From Saprospiraceae bacterium (GTDB lineage: Bacteria > Bacteroidota > Bacteroidia > Chitinophagales > Saprospiraceae): DNA of 64,000 nt. The DNA lies in contig JAHDGJ010000011.1 of the NCBI GenBank assembly GCA_020627705.1, positions 62,001 to 126,000 on the forward strand, written 5' to 3'. Below are positions 27,273-36,470 of the stretch, piece after piece (the first letter of the stretch is position 1; each line of letters starts with the position of its first letter). A model generated the notes under the pieces. The model saw only the letters and a program-made list of their open reading frames with translations. It ran no database searches and was not told the DNA's origin. Position numbers and translations under genes: made by a program.

Positions 27273-27501
27273 TTTTACTGTTTTCTAGAATTAGTACTTT
27301 TGTACCGCTTCAACGAATACGTATGTTCGTGGGATCAAACGTGGCAAATGTAATACCGTAGTTGTGATTATCAAAATATTCTCTTAACAAATGTTAAAAT
27401 TTCATATTAGAAAATTTTGCATAGATAAATGACTGATATTTTACGAGTTAAAGCCACCTAAAAACGAAACTCTCGACAAGAAATAGTTTAAAACAGAAAT
27501 A
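27273..27501. other. Divergent spacer between M23 gene and alaS
   Basis: 229 bases. It contains the minus-strand promoter. A plus-strand TACTTTTG (27295-27302) also fits TAnnTTTG but is about 200 bases from alaS and lacks a clear partner. I see no T-box or other RNA leader before alaS. Confidence 0.4.
27345..27375 (-). promoter_or_regulatory. Bacteroidota-type promoter for M23 gene
   Basis: Reading the minus strand, TTTG (27375-27372), a 19-base spacer and TACATTTG (27352-27345) match the TTTG-N19-21-TAnnTTTG consensus of the primary sigma factor in Bacteroidota. Predicted transcription start near 27338 leaves a leader of about 65 bases before the ATG at 27272. Confidence 0.6.
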
Positions 27502-30120
27502 ATGAAGGCAAGCGAAATAAGACAGAAATTTTTGGACTTTTTTGAAAGCAAGGGGCATCAGATCGTTCCTTCAGCTCCTATAGTGGTAAAAAATGATCCA
27601 ACGCTTATGTTTAACAACGCTGGAATGAACCAGTTTAAAGATTATTTCTTGGGAAATTCTGTTGCCAAGAGTAAAAGAATAGCAGATACCCAGAAGTGTC
27701 TGAGGGTTAGTGGGAAGCACAATGATTTGGAAGAAGTAGGTATCGATTCCTATCACCACACCATGTTTGAAATGCTAGGGAATTGGTCCTTTGGCGACTA
27801 TTTTAAAAAAGAAGCAATTGATTGGGCATGGGAGTTGTTGACAGAAGTTTATGGCCTTCAAAAAGATAGACTCTATATTTCCATATTTGAAGGAGATAAC
27901 AAAGACAATTTGGAAAGAGATGCGGAGGCCGAACAGCTTTGGTTAAAACATGTTCCTCAAAACCGCATTCTTGAGTTTGATAGAAAAGATAATTTTTGGG
28001 AAATGGGCGATACAGGACCATGTGGTCCATGCTCCGAAATACACATTGACTTAAGGCCCGACGACGAAAGAGAGAAGTTGGACGGAAGCAAACTAGTAAA
28101 CGAAGACCATCCTTTAGTTATTGAAATTTGGAATTTGGTCTTCATACAGTTTAATCGAAAAGCGGATGGTAGCTTGGAAGATTTGCCAGAAAAGCATGTA
28201 GATACTGGCATGGGTTTCGAAAGATTGGCGATGGCAATACAGGGCAAAACCTCCAATTACGATACCGATTTGTTTACGCCTTTCATCCAAAGAATTGAAG
28301 AATATACTGGACTTAAGTATACTGGTGATTATGCACTAAGTGCCAAATCGGATATTGCGATGAGGGTAGTGGTGGATCATGTCCGTGCAGTCAGCTTTAC
28401 AATTGCCGATGGAGAGCTTCCAAGTAATACAGGAGCGGGCTATGTCATTCGAAGAATTTTAAGAAGAGCTATTCGTTATTATTATTCATTCTTAAATGTC
28501 AAAAAGCCTTTTATACATACATTGGTAGAACCACTTGGAGAACATTTTAGAGAAGTCTTTCCAGAGCTTATTCAACAAAGATCTTTTGTAGCCAAAGTAA
28601 TTGAGGAAGAAGAAAGGTCTTTTCTTAAAACCTTGGAAGGTGGATTGAAAAGATTCGAATCTTTAAAGATTGACAGCGGAGTTATTGATGGTCAGGAGGC
28701 CTTCGAATTGTATGATACTTTCGGTTTCCCCATTGATCTTACAAGACTGATTGCCTCTGAAAAAGGCCTTAAAGTAGATGAAGAAAATTTTTCTAAAGCT
28801 TTAGAGGCTCAAAGGCAACGTGGAAGACAAGATGCGGATCGAGTAGTTGGCGATTGGGTAATCATTGAGGATGACAACCATACCGAATTTGTTGGATACG
28901 ATAATTTGGAAGTAAATGAATCGCAGATATCCAAATATCGGATTGTTGAAGAAAAAGGCAAAGAGGTTTTTCAATTGGTATTAAATAAAACCCCTTTTTA
29001 TGCAGAAGGTGGAGGACAGGTAGGCGATAGTGGGGTGCTCAAGGTAGGAGAAGAATTCGTAAAAGTACTTGATACCAAAAAAGAGAACGACTTAATTATT
29101 CATTATGTCGATAAATTACCCCGCGAATTCAAAGTCAACGTACACGCCAATGTTAACGAGCAACGTCGAGCACATATTGAAGGAAACCATTCTGCAACGC
29201 ATATTTTACATGCTGCGTTGCGTCAAGTGTTGGGAGATCATGTACAACAAAAGGGTTCATTGGTCAATGAGAGTTATTTAAGGTTTGACTTTGCACATTT
29301 TCAGAAGATGAGTGAAGAAGAAATCAAAGAAGTAGAACACATTTGCAATCAAAGAATTCGTCAAAATATTCCGCTTAAGGAAGATCGCTCCATTCCGATA
29401 GAAGATGCTAAAGAAGCTGGAGCAATGATGCTTTTTGGCGAAAAGTATGGCGATTTTGTTCGTATGATCACTTTTGATTCTGAGTATAGCGCAGAACTAT
29501 GTGGAGGATGTCACGTTCAGTCCACTGGAAAAATTGGAATTTTTAAAATCAAAGGGGAATCCGGGATCGCGGCGGGAGTTCGGAGGATTGAGGCCGTTAC
29601 TGGATTTTTGGGAGAGGCCTTTGTAAATCGACAAATAGAAGAATTAAAGCAAGTGAAAGCTCTGTTTAAAAGTCCATTGGAAGCGCATGTTTTGGTTCAA
29701 AACTTATTGGAAGAAAATAAGGCTCTAAAAAAGGAAATGGATAAGCTTGTCAGCTTAAAGGCAAACAGCATGCAAGAAGATTTGTTGGCCAAAGCGGAAA
29801 CGGTAAATGGCATTAAGCTTATACGCTCTAAAGTAGATTTAGATTCCAAAGCCGCCAAGACCTTGGCGCACAATTTGGGTAAATCGCTTAATTCAGGGGT
29901 GGTTTGTTTTGGTATGCAAAGCGATGGAAAAGCCCAATTAATGCTTCTTGTAACAAAGGACCTAGTTGATGGCAAAGAAATTAATGCCGGTTCCATCATA
30001 CGAGAGATAGCTAAGGAGATTAATGGTGGCGGCGGAGGTCAAGCCTTTTTTGCCACTGCCGGAGGAGCGAATCCAGCGGGACTAGATCAAGCTTTAGCTA
30101 AACTCGAGAATCATTTGTAA
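27502..30120 (+). CDS. alaS: Alanyl-tRNA synthetase
   Basis: 872 residues, full length for AlaRS. The N-terminal aminoacylation domain opens with IRQKFLDFFESKGH and has class II motifs (FNNAGMNQFKDYFLG; GDTGPCGPCSEIH). The editing domain carries the zinc-type HxxxH (NHSATHILHAALR) and CGGCHV motifs, and the C-terminal oligomerisation/C-Ala domain ends at GGGGGQAFFATAGG. All expected sites are intact. The next gene starts two bases after the stop. Confidence 0.97.
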   Translation: MKASEIRQKFLDFFESKGHQIVPSAPIVVKNDPTLMFNNAGMNQFKDYFLGNSVAKSKRIADTQKCLRVSGKHNDLEEVGIDSYHHTMFEMLGNWSFGDYFKKEAIDWAWELLTEVYGLQKDRLYISIFEGDNKDNLERDAEAEQLWLKHVPQNRILEFDRKDNFWEMGDTGPCGPCSEIHIDLRPDDEREKLDGSKLVNEDHPLVIEIWNLVFIQFNRKADGSLEDLPEKHVDTGMGFERLAMAIQGKTSNYDTDLFTPFIQRIEEYTGLKYTGDYALSAKSDIAMRVVVDHVRAVSFTIADGELPSNTGAGYVIRRILRRAIRYYYSFLNVKKPFIHTLVEPLGEHFREVFPELIQQRSFVAKVIEEEERSFLKTLEGGLKRFESLKIDSGVIDGQEAFELYDTFGFPIDLTRLIASEKGLKVDEENFSKALEAQRQRGRQDADRVVGDWVIIEDDNHTEFVGYDNLEVNESQISKYRIVEEKGKEVFQLVLNKTPFYAEGGGQVGDSGVLKVGEEFVKVLDTKKENDLIIHYVDKLPREFKVNVHANVNEQRRAHIEGNHSATHILHAALRQVLGDHVQQKGSLVNESYLRFDFAHFQKMSEEEIKEVEHICNQRIRQNIPLKEDRSIPIEDAKEAGAMMLFGEKYGDFVRMITFDSEYSAELCGGCHVQSTGKIGIFKIKGESGIAAGVRRIEAVTGFLGEAFVNRQIEELKQVKALFKSPLEAHVLVQNLLEENKALKKEMDKLVSLKANSMQEDLLAKAETVNGIKLIRSKVDLDSKAAKTLAHNLGKSLNSGVVCFGMQSDGKAQLMLLVTKDLVDGKEINAGSIIREIAKEINGGGGGQAFFATAGGANPAGLDQALAKLENHL

Positions 30121-30121
30121 T

Positions 30122-30520
30122 ATGAAATCATTCGTTTTTTATTTAAGTATCTCCATGGTTTTCTTTGCATGCAGTCGCAAAAATGCTGCTGTCGAACTTG
30201 ACGAGTCCAGCGAAGTAAAAGCAATGGAAGAAAAAAAAGAATTTCAGATTTCGGGTGTCGAAACTATGATGCAAATGCCAGATTGTCTCACTGAGTATAA
30301 AGATTTGGATCGAATAAACCCAATGCATGGAGAATTGGTCACCGTTATGGATAAGCTGATGATAAAGCATGGCACATCTGGGCGCTATGATCCTTGTAAT
30401 TTGCCGGAAGGCTATAGGGATGGTGATCATATTATGTTTGGAGGCTTTGTCAAAGAATCACCGCCAAATGTTCGCTTGGCGGGCACTCCATTTCGTTTGA
30501 CTTTCATTAAAAAGAAATGA
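30122..30520 (+). CDS. Small hypothetical lipoprotein
   Basis: 132 residues. The N-terminus ends in VFFAC, a lipobox-like site with Cys17, so it is probably lipid-anchored in the envelope. The mature part is unrecognised and includes two further cysteines (MPDCLTEY, YDPCNLPEG) that could form a disulfide. It is spaced one base after alaS and overlaps the next gene by four bases, so all three are likely one transcript. Confidence 0.65.
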   Translation: MKSFVFYLSISMVFFACSRKNAAVELDESSEVKAMEEKKEFQISGVETMMQMPDCLTEYKDLDRINPMHGELVTVMDKLMIKHGTSGRYDPCNLPEGYRDGDHIMFGGFVKESPPNVRLAGTPFRLTFIKKK

Positions 30521-31383
30521 AAAATACATATGCACTTCGTATCGGGGGAGTTCCTGAGCACTTCAATCTTCCCATACATCTCGCTATAGAAAAAGGGGAG
30601 TTTAAGAAAAGAGGAATAGATCCTCACTGGATTACCTATGCAGGAGGAACAGGTCAAATGTGCAAAGCTTTGAGAGAAGATGAAGTGGACATGTGCATTA
30701 TCCTCACTGAAGGGATCATCAAGGATATCATAAAAGGAAATCCTTCCCAAATTGTTAGTCTTTATGTACAAACGCCATTGGTATGGGGCGTTCACACTGG
30801 AATAAATAATTCTTTGGAAACGTATGAACAGATCTTTGACAAAACCTATGCAATCAGTCGGTTTGGATCTGGTTCTAATTTAATGGCAATAGTAGATGCC
30901 AACAGCAAAGGGCATGCGCTTAAAAATGAGCAATTTAAAGTGATTGGTAATTTAGAAGGTGCATTAGAATCCTTGGCTGGTAACGAATCAGATGTATTTT
31001 ATTGGGAAAAATTTACGACCAAACCTTATGTGGACAATGGCCAATTAAAACGACTCGGAGAATATTTAACTCCATGGCCCTGTTTTGTAATTGCCGTTCG
31101 TGATGAAGTTTTAGAAAAGCACCCTGATCAGGTGGTCCGTGCATTGCGAGTCATTCACGACAGTACGGACAGCTTTATGCAAAACCCAGAGGCCATCGAT
31201 TTAGTAAGTGCTCGTTATGATCAAAAAAGAGAAGATGTCGCGCGCTGGTTTCATTCTACCGAATGGGCGATTCACGGTTGGGTGAGTAATAAGATGATTC
31301 AGAGCGTTTTGTACAATCTAAAACTAGCTGGAATAATAGAGGAAGAAGAAAATATCCCTAAACTCATTTGGAAACGAAAATAA
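30517..31383 (+). CDS. Cytosolic NMT1/THI5-like periplasmic-binding-fold protein
   Basis: 288 residues beginning LRIGGVPEHFNLPIHLAIEKGEF, the opening of type 2 periplasmic-binding proteins of the NMT1/THI5/SsuA kind, followed by GGTGQMCKALREDEVDMCI and SRFGSGSNLMAIVDA. No signal peptide or lipobox is present, so it is cytosolic and not a normal ABC-transporter receptor. It resembles the Ca3427-like group of intracellular binding-fold proteins. Ligand unknown. No transporter genes are nearby. Confidence 0.75.
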   Translation: MKNTYALRIGGVPEHFNLPIHLAIEKGEFKKRGIDPHWITYAGGTGQMCKALREDEVDMCIILTEGIIKDIIKGNPSQIVSLYVQTPLVWGVHTGINNSLETYEQIFDKTYAISRFGSGSNLMAIVDANSKGHALKNEQFKVIGNLEGALESLAGNESDVFYWEKFTTKPYVDNGQLKRLGEYLTPWPCFVIAVRDEVLEKHPDQVVRALRVIHDSTDSFMQNPEAIDLVSARYDQKREDVARWFHSTEWAIHGWVSNKMIQSVLYNLKLAGIIEEEENIPKLIWKRK

Positions 31384-31438
31384 TCTTTGTACGTATTGAA
31401 TTAATTTCTTCTGAATTTTTCGAAGGCCTTTCATCGTA

Positions 31439-31921
31439 TTAATCTTGTTTCTTGGGCTTCTCTACTTTGTATTTTTTTTCTAGGCCAAAGAAAAACATTC
31501 TTAAAAACTGATCCTTACATTGTCTGTATTGCCGTTGCGTTGGTTTTCTAAAAAACGCGTTGATTTCATGTTTGCTTACCTCAAAATCCACTAGATCAAA
31601 AATTTTAACCATATCCTCATCGGTCAGCTTAAAGGCAATTTTCATTTTTCTTAGAATGCCATTGTTGTTAATTTTTTTAGCATAAACCGGGGGTGGGGCA
31701 CCTTCTCTTCTTCCTCTTTTTTCAATAATGAAGCCGTCCAAAAAACGTACTAATTCTTTATCCAATATTAGTTTGTAGTCCTCATCATCATCTCTTTTAA
31801 GCCATTGACTTACTTGAGCACGAGTAACCTCCAAATCTCCAAAAGAAAAAAGTTTGATCATTTTGTCATCTCCATAATCGAAGATGTATCTAATCCTTCT
31901 TAATACATCACTATTCGTCAT
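31439..31921 (-). CDS. DUF1456 family protein (YehS-like)
   Basis: 160 residues made of two similar halves, each beginning with a VLRRIRYIF or ILRKMKIAF helix and a D-E-M-V/M-I-K-x-F pattern, typical of DUF1456. The two halves are joined by a basic linker (EKRGRREGAPPP). Cytosolic; function unknown. It lies three bases after the DsbA-like gene and is probably cotranscribed. Confidence 0.8.
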   Translation of the reverse strand: MTNSDVLRRIRYIFDYGDDKMIKLFSFGDLEVTRAQVSQWLKRDDDEDYKLILDKELVRFLDGFIIEKRGRREGAPPPVYAKKINNNGILRKMKIAFKLTDEDMVKIFDLVDFEVSKHEINAFFRKPTQRQYRQCKDQFLRMFFFGLEKKYKVEKPKKQD

Positions 31922-31924
31922 AAG

Positions 31925-32629
31925 TTAGTTTTTGGCGTGTTCTTTCAGCACACTATTTATTTTTTCTATCATACTACTCGAACGCGCAAATCCACGGGCA
32001 ATTATGGTTTGTTTTCCATTACTTTCTAAAAGCAAAGTAGGAAAACTGTTTACACCTAATTTTGCGCTTCGTTCAAAATCTTTTTTCACCAAGTCTTTAA
32101 GACGATCAGATTCAAAAGCTGCGGTAAAGGCTTCTGCAGAAATTCCTAGTTCGGAACAAATAGGGAGGTAAGATGCCGTCAAATGCATGTTTTTGTTGTC
32201 CTTATAAAATGCCGATTGGCAAGCTTTAAAAAATGCCAATGCTTTACTCGATTCAATTTCTCTAACCGCAACTACCGCTCGGCAAGGCGGCTCGGTATCA
32301 TAGGTGATAGAGCCGCTGCCCAAAATGTCATAAGAAAAAGGCATGCCAGATGCTTTATTGACATCATCCCAATGATGGGTCAGAAAGTCTTTGAGGTCAA
32401 GCATCGTTTCTTTATTGTATGGTCTTAATCCCCCCATGACTAATTCGAATTGCAAATCATCTTTAAAATGATCAACGGTTTGTTTCATTTCCTTAGAAAC
32501 ACCATAACACCAAGAGCACATTGGATCACCTACATAGATTAGCTTGGAAGTAGGTTGGGAATTAGAACATCCACTGATCTGCATCAGCATGGCAAGGAAG
32601 ACAAAGCTCATTAATTTATATTTGATCAT
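31925..32629 (-). CDS. DsbA-family thioredoxin-fold lipoprotein
   Basis: 234 residues. The signal sequence ends in a lipobox (MQISGCS, Cys21), so it is an envelope lipoprotein. Close to the anchor is GDPMCSWCYG with the redox pair Cys38-Cys41 (CSWC), and the cis-proline loop is near GVNSFPTLLLE. It fits the DsbA/2-hydroxychromene isomerase-like group (YwbO/FrnE type) with an active CxxC. Likely disulfide exchange in the periplasm; partner unknown. Confidence 0.85.
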   Translation of the reverse strand: MIKYKLMSFVFLAMLMQISGCSNSQPTSKLIYVGDPMCSWCYGVSKEMKQTVDHFKDDLQFELVMGGLRPYNKETMLDLKDFLTHHWDDVNKASGMPFSYDILGSGSITYDTEPPCRAVVAVREIESSKALAFFKACQSAFYKDNKNMHLTASYLPICSELGISAEAFTAAFESDRLKDLVKKDFERSAKLGVNSFPTLLLESNGKQTIIARGFARSSSMIEKINSVLKEHAKN

Positions 32630-32738
32630 TGTGATAAAGCTGCAAAAATACTTTAAACCTTATTCCAAATGTCAAAATCTATGGATTGGTTCATTTTAAC
32701 TTAGAATTGCGTCTTTTGGATTTTCGTAAATTCACAGC

Positions 32739-35018
32739 ATGAGCTTTGATGATTCTTCTAAAATGAAATCCAAGATAAAAATTACTCCTCCAGCTTCTTT
32801 CGCTGCTGGTGCAAAGGGTGTTCAAGTAGCATTAAAACATGCCATTGATGAAATGGGTCCAGTAAAAGCGATGAAAGCTTTAGCCAAGCTCAATCAAGAA
32901 AAAGGATTTGACTGTCCAGGATGTGCTTGGCCTGATCCGGATGACAAAAGATCCCTTTTTGCTGAGTACTGCGAAAATGGAGCAAAAGCGGTGGCTGAAG
33001 AAGCAACCAACAAACGAACTGGTCCTGATTTTTTTGCAGATCATTCGATAGCATCTTTGCAATCTTGGAGTGATTATGAGTTGGGTAAATCCGGTCGTTT
33101 AACCCATCCATTGTATAAAGCGCCAGGGGCAAGTCATTACGTAGAATTAAGTTGGTCCAAAGCTTTCGATACGATTGCGAGAAACTTAAATGCTTTGAAA
33201 GATCCCAACGAAGCTGTGTTCTATACCTCAGGAAGATCAAGCAACGAAGCCGCTTTTTTATGGGGATTGTTTGCTCGAGCCTTTGGTACGAACAACATGC
33301 CGGATTGCTCCAATATGTGTCATGAGTCAAGTGGCGTGGCTTTAAGTCAAACTTTGGGAATCGGTAAGGGCTCCGTTGTTTTAGATGATTTCAAACATGC
33401 TGATGTAATCATTGTAGCAGGTCAAAACCCTGGCACCAATCACCCGCGAATGCTATCTGCTTTGCAAGAGTGCAAACTTAAGGGTGGGAAAGTCATAACG
33501 ATTAATCCTTTGGAAGAAGCAGGGCTTAAACGCTTTAAAAATCCGCAAAAGCCCATGGACTATTTTACACAAGGCACATCAATTACAGATGTTTTTTTAC
33601 AAGTAAAAATCAATCAAGATTTGAGTCTTGTTAAAGCGATTTTAATGGCCTTGTTGAAGATGCACAGAGAAGGATGGGCGACTTTTGATCTTGATTTTAT
33701 AAAACAGAGTACGGAAGGATACGAGGCATTAGTAAATCATTTGGATCAGTGTGATTATGATCAATTGATTGCTCAGTCTGGGGTTTCAAAAGAGGAGGTA
33801 CAAAAAGCAGTGGAACTTTTAGCCCCTGCAAATAAGATCATTTGTTGTTGGGCCATGGGCTTGACACAGCATCATAATGCGGTAGATACCATCAAACAAT
33901 TTGTCAATCTTTTACTACTCAAAGGAAGTGTAGGGATAAAAGGCGGAGGTACATGTCCTGTTAGAGGTCACAGTAATGTACAAGGCGATCGGACGGTTGG
34001 AATAATGCATCATGTATCACCACAACTAAACGCCAGCCTAAAAGAAGTATTTAACATCCAAGCTCCGGAAGAAACGGGACTGGATGTTGTTGCAAGCATA
34101 CAGGCCATGTACGAGAAAAAAGCAAAAGTTTTTGTTGCCTTAGGAGGTAATTTGCTTTCCGCCGTTTCGGATACACATTATGCGCAAGCTGCTTTTGAGC
34201 AATGTGCATTGACGGTTTCAATAGCCACAAAGCTAAATCGATCACATTTGGCCTGCGGAAACGAATCTTTGATCTTGCCTACTTTAGGGCGATCCGAAAA
34301 AGACGTCAAAAATGGGAAGAAGCGTCTAGTAACCGTAGAAAACAGCATGGGTAAAGTGCATGCTTCGAGTGGTCACTTGACTCCAGCGTCAAAATTGCTC
34401 ATGAGTGAGCCTGAAATTGTTGGAAGTATTGCAGCTGCTACCTTAGGGGAAGGACATCAAGTGGCCTGGAAAGAATTAGGGCAAGACTATGCTAAGATTC
34501 GTGCTTCCATCAGTCGAGTGATTAAGGGATTTGAAGCCTATAACCAGCGAATAATGAAAGATGGGTTTTACTTGCCAAACAATGCACGAGAGAGGGATTT
34601 TTCTAAACTACCCAATGGCCGAGCACAATTCACGGTGTCCTCATCCACTGGTATTGAATTAAATGAGGATGAATTTCTCCTTATGACCATTCGATCTCAT
34701 GATCAATTTAATACCACCATATACGGTATGCATGACCGTTATCGTGGAGTATATAACTCCCGTGATGTCATATTTATGAATAGAGCGGACATGTCCGAGT
34801 ATGGATTGTCCAAGTTGGATCAAATTGGTTTGGTCAGTACATATGATGGGGTAGAGCGCAAGGTTCATGGGTTTTATGTGGTACCGTATGATATTCCTCG
34901 ACAAAATCTGGCAGGATACTTCCCCGAATTAAATCCGCTAATTCCTATCAATCAAACGGCAGAACAAAGCAATACCCCGATCAGTAAATCTGTGAAAGTA
35001 AAGGTGCTTTTGCCCTAG
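32739..35018 (+). CDS. FdhF/YdeP-type molybdopterin oxidoreductase
   Basis: 759 residues, normal for YdeP. Near the N-terminus are CPGCAW (Cys59, Cys62) and, later, DCSNMCHESSG, AGQNPGTNHPRML, GTCPVRGHSNVQGDRT and the C-terminal molydopterin-dinucleotide binding region (RAQFTVSS; RSHDQFNTTIYG). No Tat or Sec signal, so it is cytosolic. The reaction is unknown; E. coli YdeP is linked to acid resistance. No partner electron-transfer subunit or FdhD-like gene is adjacent. Confidence 0.88.
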   Translation: MSFDDSSKMKSKIKITPPASFAAGAKGVQVALKHAIDEMGPVKAMKALAKLNQEKGFDCPGCAWPDPDDKRSLFAEYCENGAKAVAEEATNKRTGPDFFADHSIASLQSWSDYELGKSGRLTHPLYKAPGASHYVELSWSKAFDTIARNLNALKDPNEAVFYTSGRSSNEAAFLWGLFARAFGTNNMPDCSNMCHESSGVALSQTLGIGKGSVVLDDFKHADVIIVAGQNPGTNHPRMLSALQECKLKGGKVITINPLEEAGLKRFKNPQKPMDYFTQGTSITDVFLQVKINQDLSLVKAILMALLKMHREGWATFDLDFIKQSTEGYEALVNHLDQCDYDQLIAQSGVSKEEVQKAVELLAPANKIICCWAMGLTQHHNAVDTIKQFVNLLLLKGSVGIKGGGTCPVRGHSNVQGDRTVGIMHHVSPQLNASLKEVFNIQAPEETGLDVVASIQAMYEKKAKVFVALGGNLLSAVSDTHYAQAAFEQCALTVSIATKLNRSHLACGNESLILPTLGRSEKDVKNGKKRLVTVENSMGKVHASSGHLTPASKLLMSEPEIVGSIAAATLGEGHQVAWKELGQDYAKIRASISRVIKGFEAYNQRIMKDGFYLPNNARERDFSKLPNGRAQFTVSSSTGIELNEDEFLLMTIRSHDQFNTTIYGMHDRYRGVYNSRDVIFMNRADMSEYGLSKLDQIGLVSTYDGVERKVHGFYVVPYDIPRQNLAGYFPELNPLIPINQTAEQSNTPISKSVKVKVLLP

Positions 35019-35140
35019 AGAAACAAATACATGCTCTTTCGTTATGTAGATCTGATGCTTTAAAATAGCTTGAATTAACTTTTAAATATTTTCAGGGTGG
35101 AGTATATTTAGACACAGTTCACCTTAAATACTTTAATAAA

Positions 35141-35782
35141 ATGAAAAATTATTTTTTTCTACTTCTTTTGGTTTTGCCTTTAAGCTCTTTTGGACAAGAG
35201 GTTTCTACTCAAAAATTTATTAGAATAGTTGGCCTTGCAGAAAAGACTCTTGATAATGAGGGATTGAAGATTGAATTGACTTTAAGTGAGATTGGGGGCA
35301 ATCAATATCAACAAATTATTCCCAAGTCTTTGGAAGAAATAAAAACTGAATTTGTTTCTGCTTTAAAATCTAACGGCATTGATGCCGCTTCTTTAGAATC
35401 AGATTTAATGAAAAATATAACGAAAGGAAACTACAATAAAATCCGCAGCGAGCATTTTACCTTAACTGTGGCTAATGAGTCTCAAGCATCGCTTGTCTCG
35501 CAAATGGCTCAGGATGGACTAAAAGTAAACTCAATAAATTACTTGTTTAGTGATTCGTATGACACCTATTTGGATGCCATGACGATCAGCGCTATTGAAG
35601 ATGCCAAGCGCAAGGCCCTAAACATTGCGAAGTCGATCAATAAAAAAGTCGGAGAAGTACTCAATATAGATGACATGAAAAATGTCTCCAACGAAAACAG
35701 CAGCCCAACATCTAAATACGGCAACAAATCAAGTACAAAGGTTTTGAGGTATAGAGTGAATGTAACTTTCGAACTTCTTTAA
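35141..35782 (+). CDS. SIMPL-domain-like exported protein, copy 1
   Basis: 213 residues with a signal peptide (FFLLLLVLPLSSFGQ). The mature region ends in the SIMPL (DUF541) pattern AIEDAKRKALNIAKSINKKVGEVLNIDD followed by a strand VLRYRVNVTFEL. Such proteins are envelope proteins of unclear role. The next gene, four bases on, is a related copy. Confidence 0.7.
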   Translation: MKNYFFLLLLVLPLSSFGQEVSTQKFIRIVGLAEKTLDNEGLKIELTLSEIGGNQYQQIIPKSLEEIKTEFVSALKSNGIDAASLESDLMKNITKGNYNKIRSEHFTLTVANESQASLVSQMAQDGLKVNSINYLFSDSYDTYLDAMTISAIEDAKRKALNIAKSINKKVGEVLNIDDMKNVSNENSSPTSKYGNKSSTKVLRYRVNVTFELL

Positions 35783-35786
35783 AAAA

Positions 35787-36428
35787 ATGAGAAAAACGTT
35801 ACTTTTTTTAATGCTTTTGAGCCTAAGCTCAGGTTTGCTTTCTCAGGCCAATAGAACCAAGCTAAAGGTATATGGTGTGTGTCCTGTAGCACAAGAAAAA
35901 ATTGGTGAGACCATCACTTTAGCTTTTACTGTAGACAAGAGTAAATGTGATCCGGAAATAGGATTTGTTTCTATGGAGCAATTGCTTTTTCATTTTGAAG
36001 ACGCCTTAAAAGTAAAGGGTATTGATTTTTCAGCGTTTAAAAAGGCCATGGTTTCCCAAGTCAATGGAACTGTTCAGACCGATGAATATAGTTATGTTGG
36101 TACGGAGCAAGAGATACAAGACATCGTCCAAATATGTAAAAATCAAGAGATACGTGTGAAAAATATACGAGCAAGATATCCTAAGATTACTTTGGAGGAT
36201 CAAGATGAGCGAGCGATTTGTGCCCTAAAGGAAGTGATGCGCAAAGCAAAAGTTATTTCGTCCGAAATGGGGTATCAAAATTGTGACTTGGTGGGTATTG
36301 ATGATGATTCTTCCCCAGAGGGAATGAGTAATTTGATTGCATTAATAATGAGTATGAATCTTACAGAGCTGTTTGGTGGAAGCGGCGGCTCCACATACTC
36401 CATCATTGGACATTTTGAATTGTACTAA
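35787..36428 (+). CDS. SIMPL-domain-like exported protein, copy 2
   Basis: 213 residues, the same length as its upstream neighbour. Signal peptide MRKTLLFLMLLSLSSGLLSQ. It shares layout with copy 1: LLFHFEDALKVKGIDFSAFKKAMVSQV corresponds to EFVSALKSNGIDAASLESDLMKNI, and ICALKEVMRKAKVISSEMGYQNCDLVGIDDD to its AIEDAKRKA helix. This copy carries extra cysteines (VCPVAQEK, KSKCDPE, QICKN, AICAL, QNCDL) absent from copy 1, so the pair has diverged. A tandem duplication is inferred. Confidence 0.65.
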   Translation: MRKTLLFLMLLSLSSGLLSQANRTKLKVYGVCPVAQEKIGETITLAFTVDKSKCDPEIGFVSMEQLLFHFEDALKVKGIDFSAFKKAMVSQVNGTVQTDEYSYVGTEQEIQDIVQICKNQEIRVKNIRARYPKITLEDQDERAICALKEVMRKAKVISSEMGYQNCDLVGIDDDSSPEGMSNLIALIMSMNLTELFGGSGGSTYSIIGHFELY

Positions 36429-36470
36429 TGTATCCAAGCTACATTGAGAACTTCACTTGATAGCAGAAGT

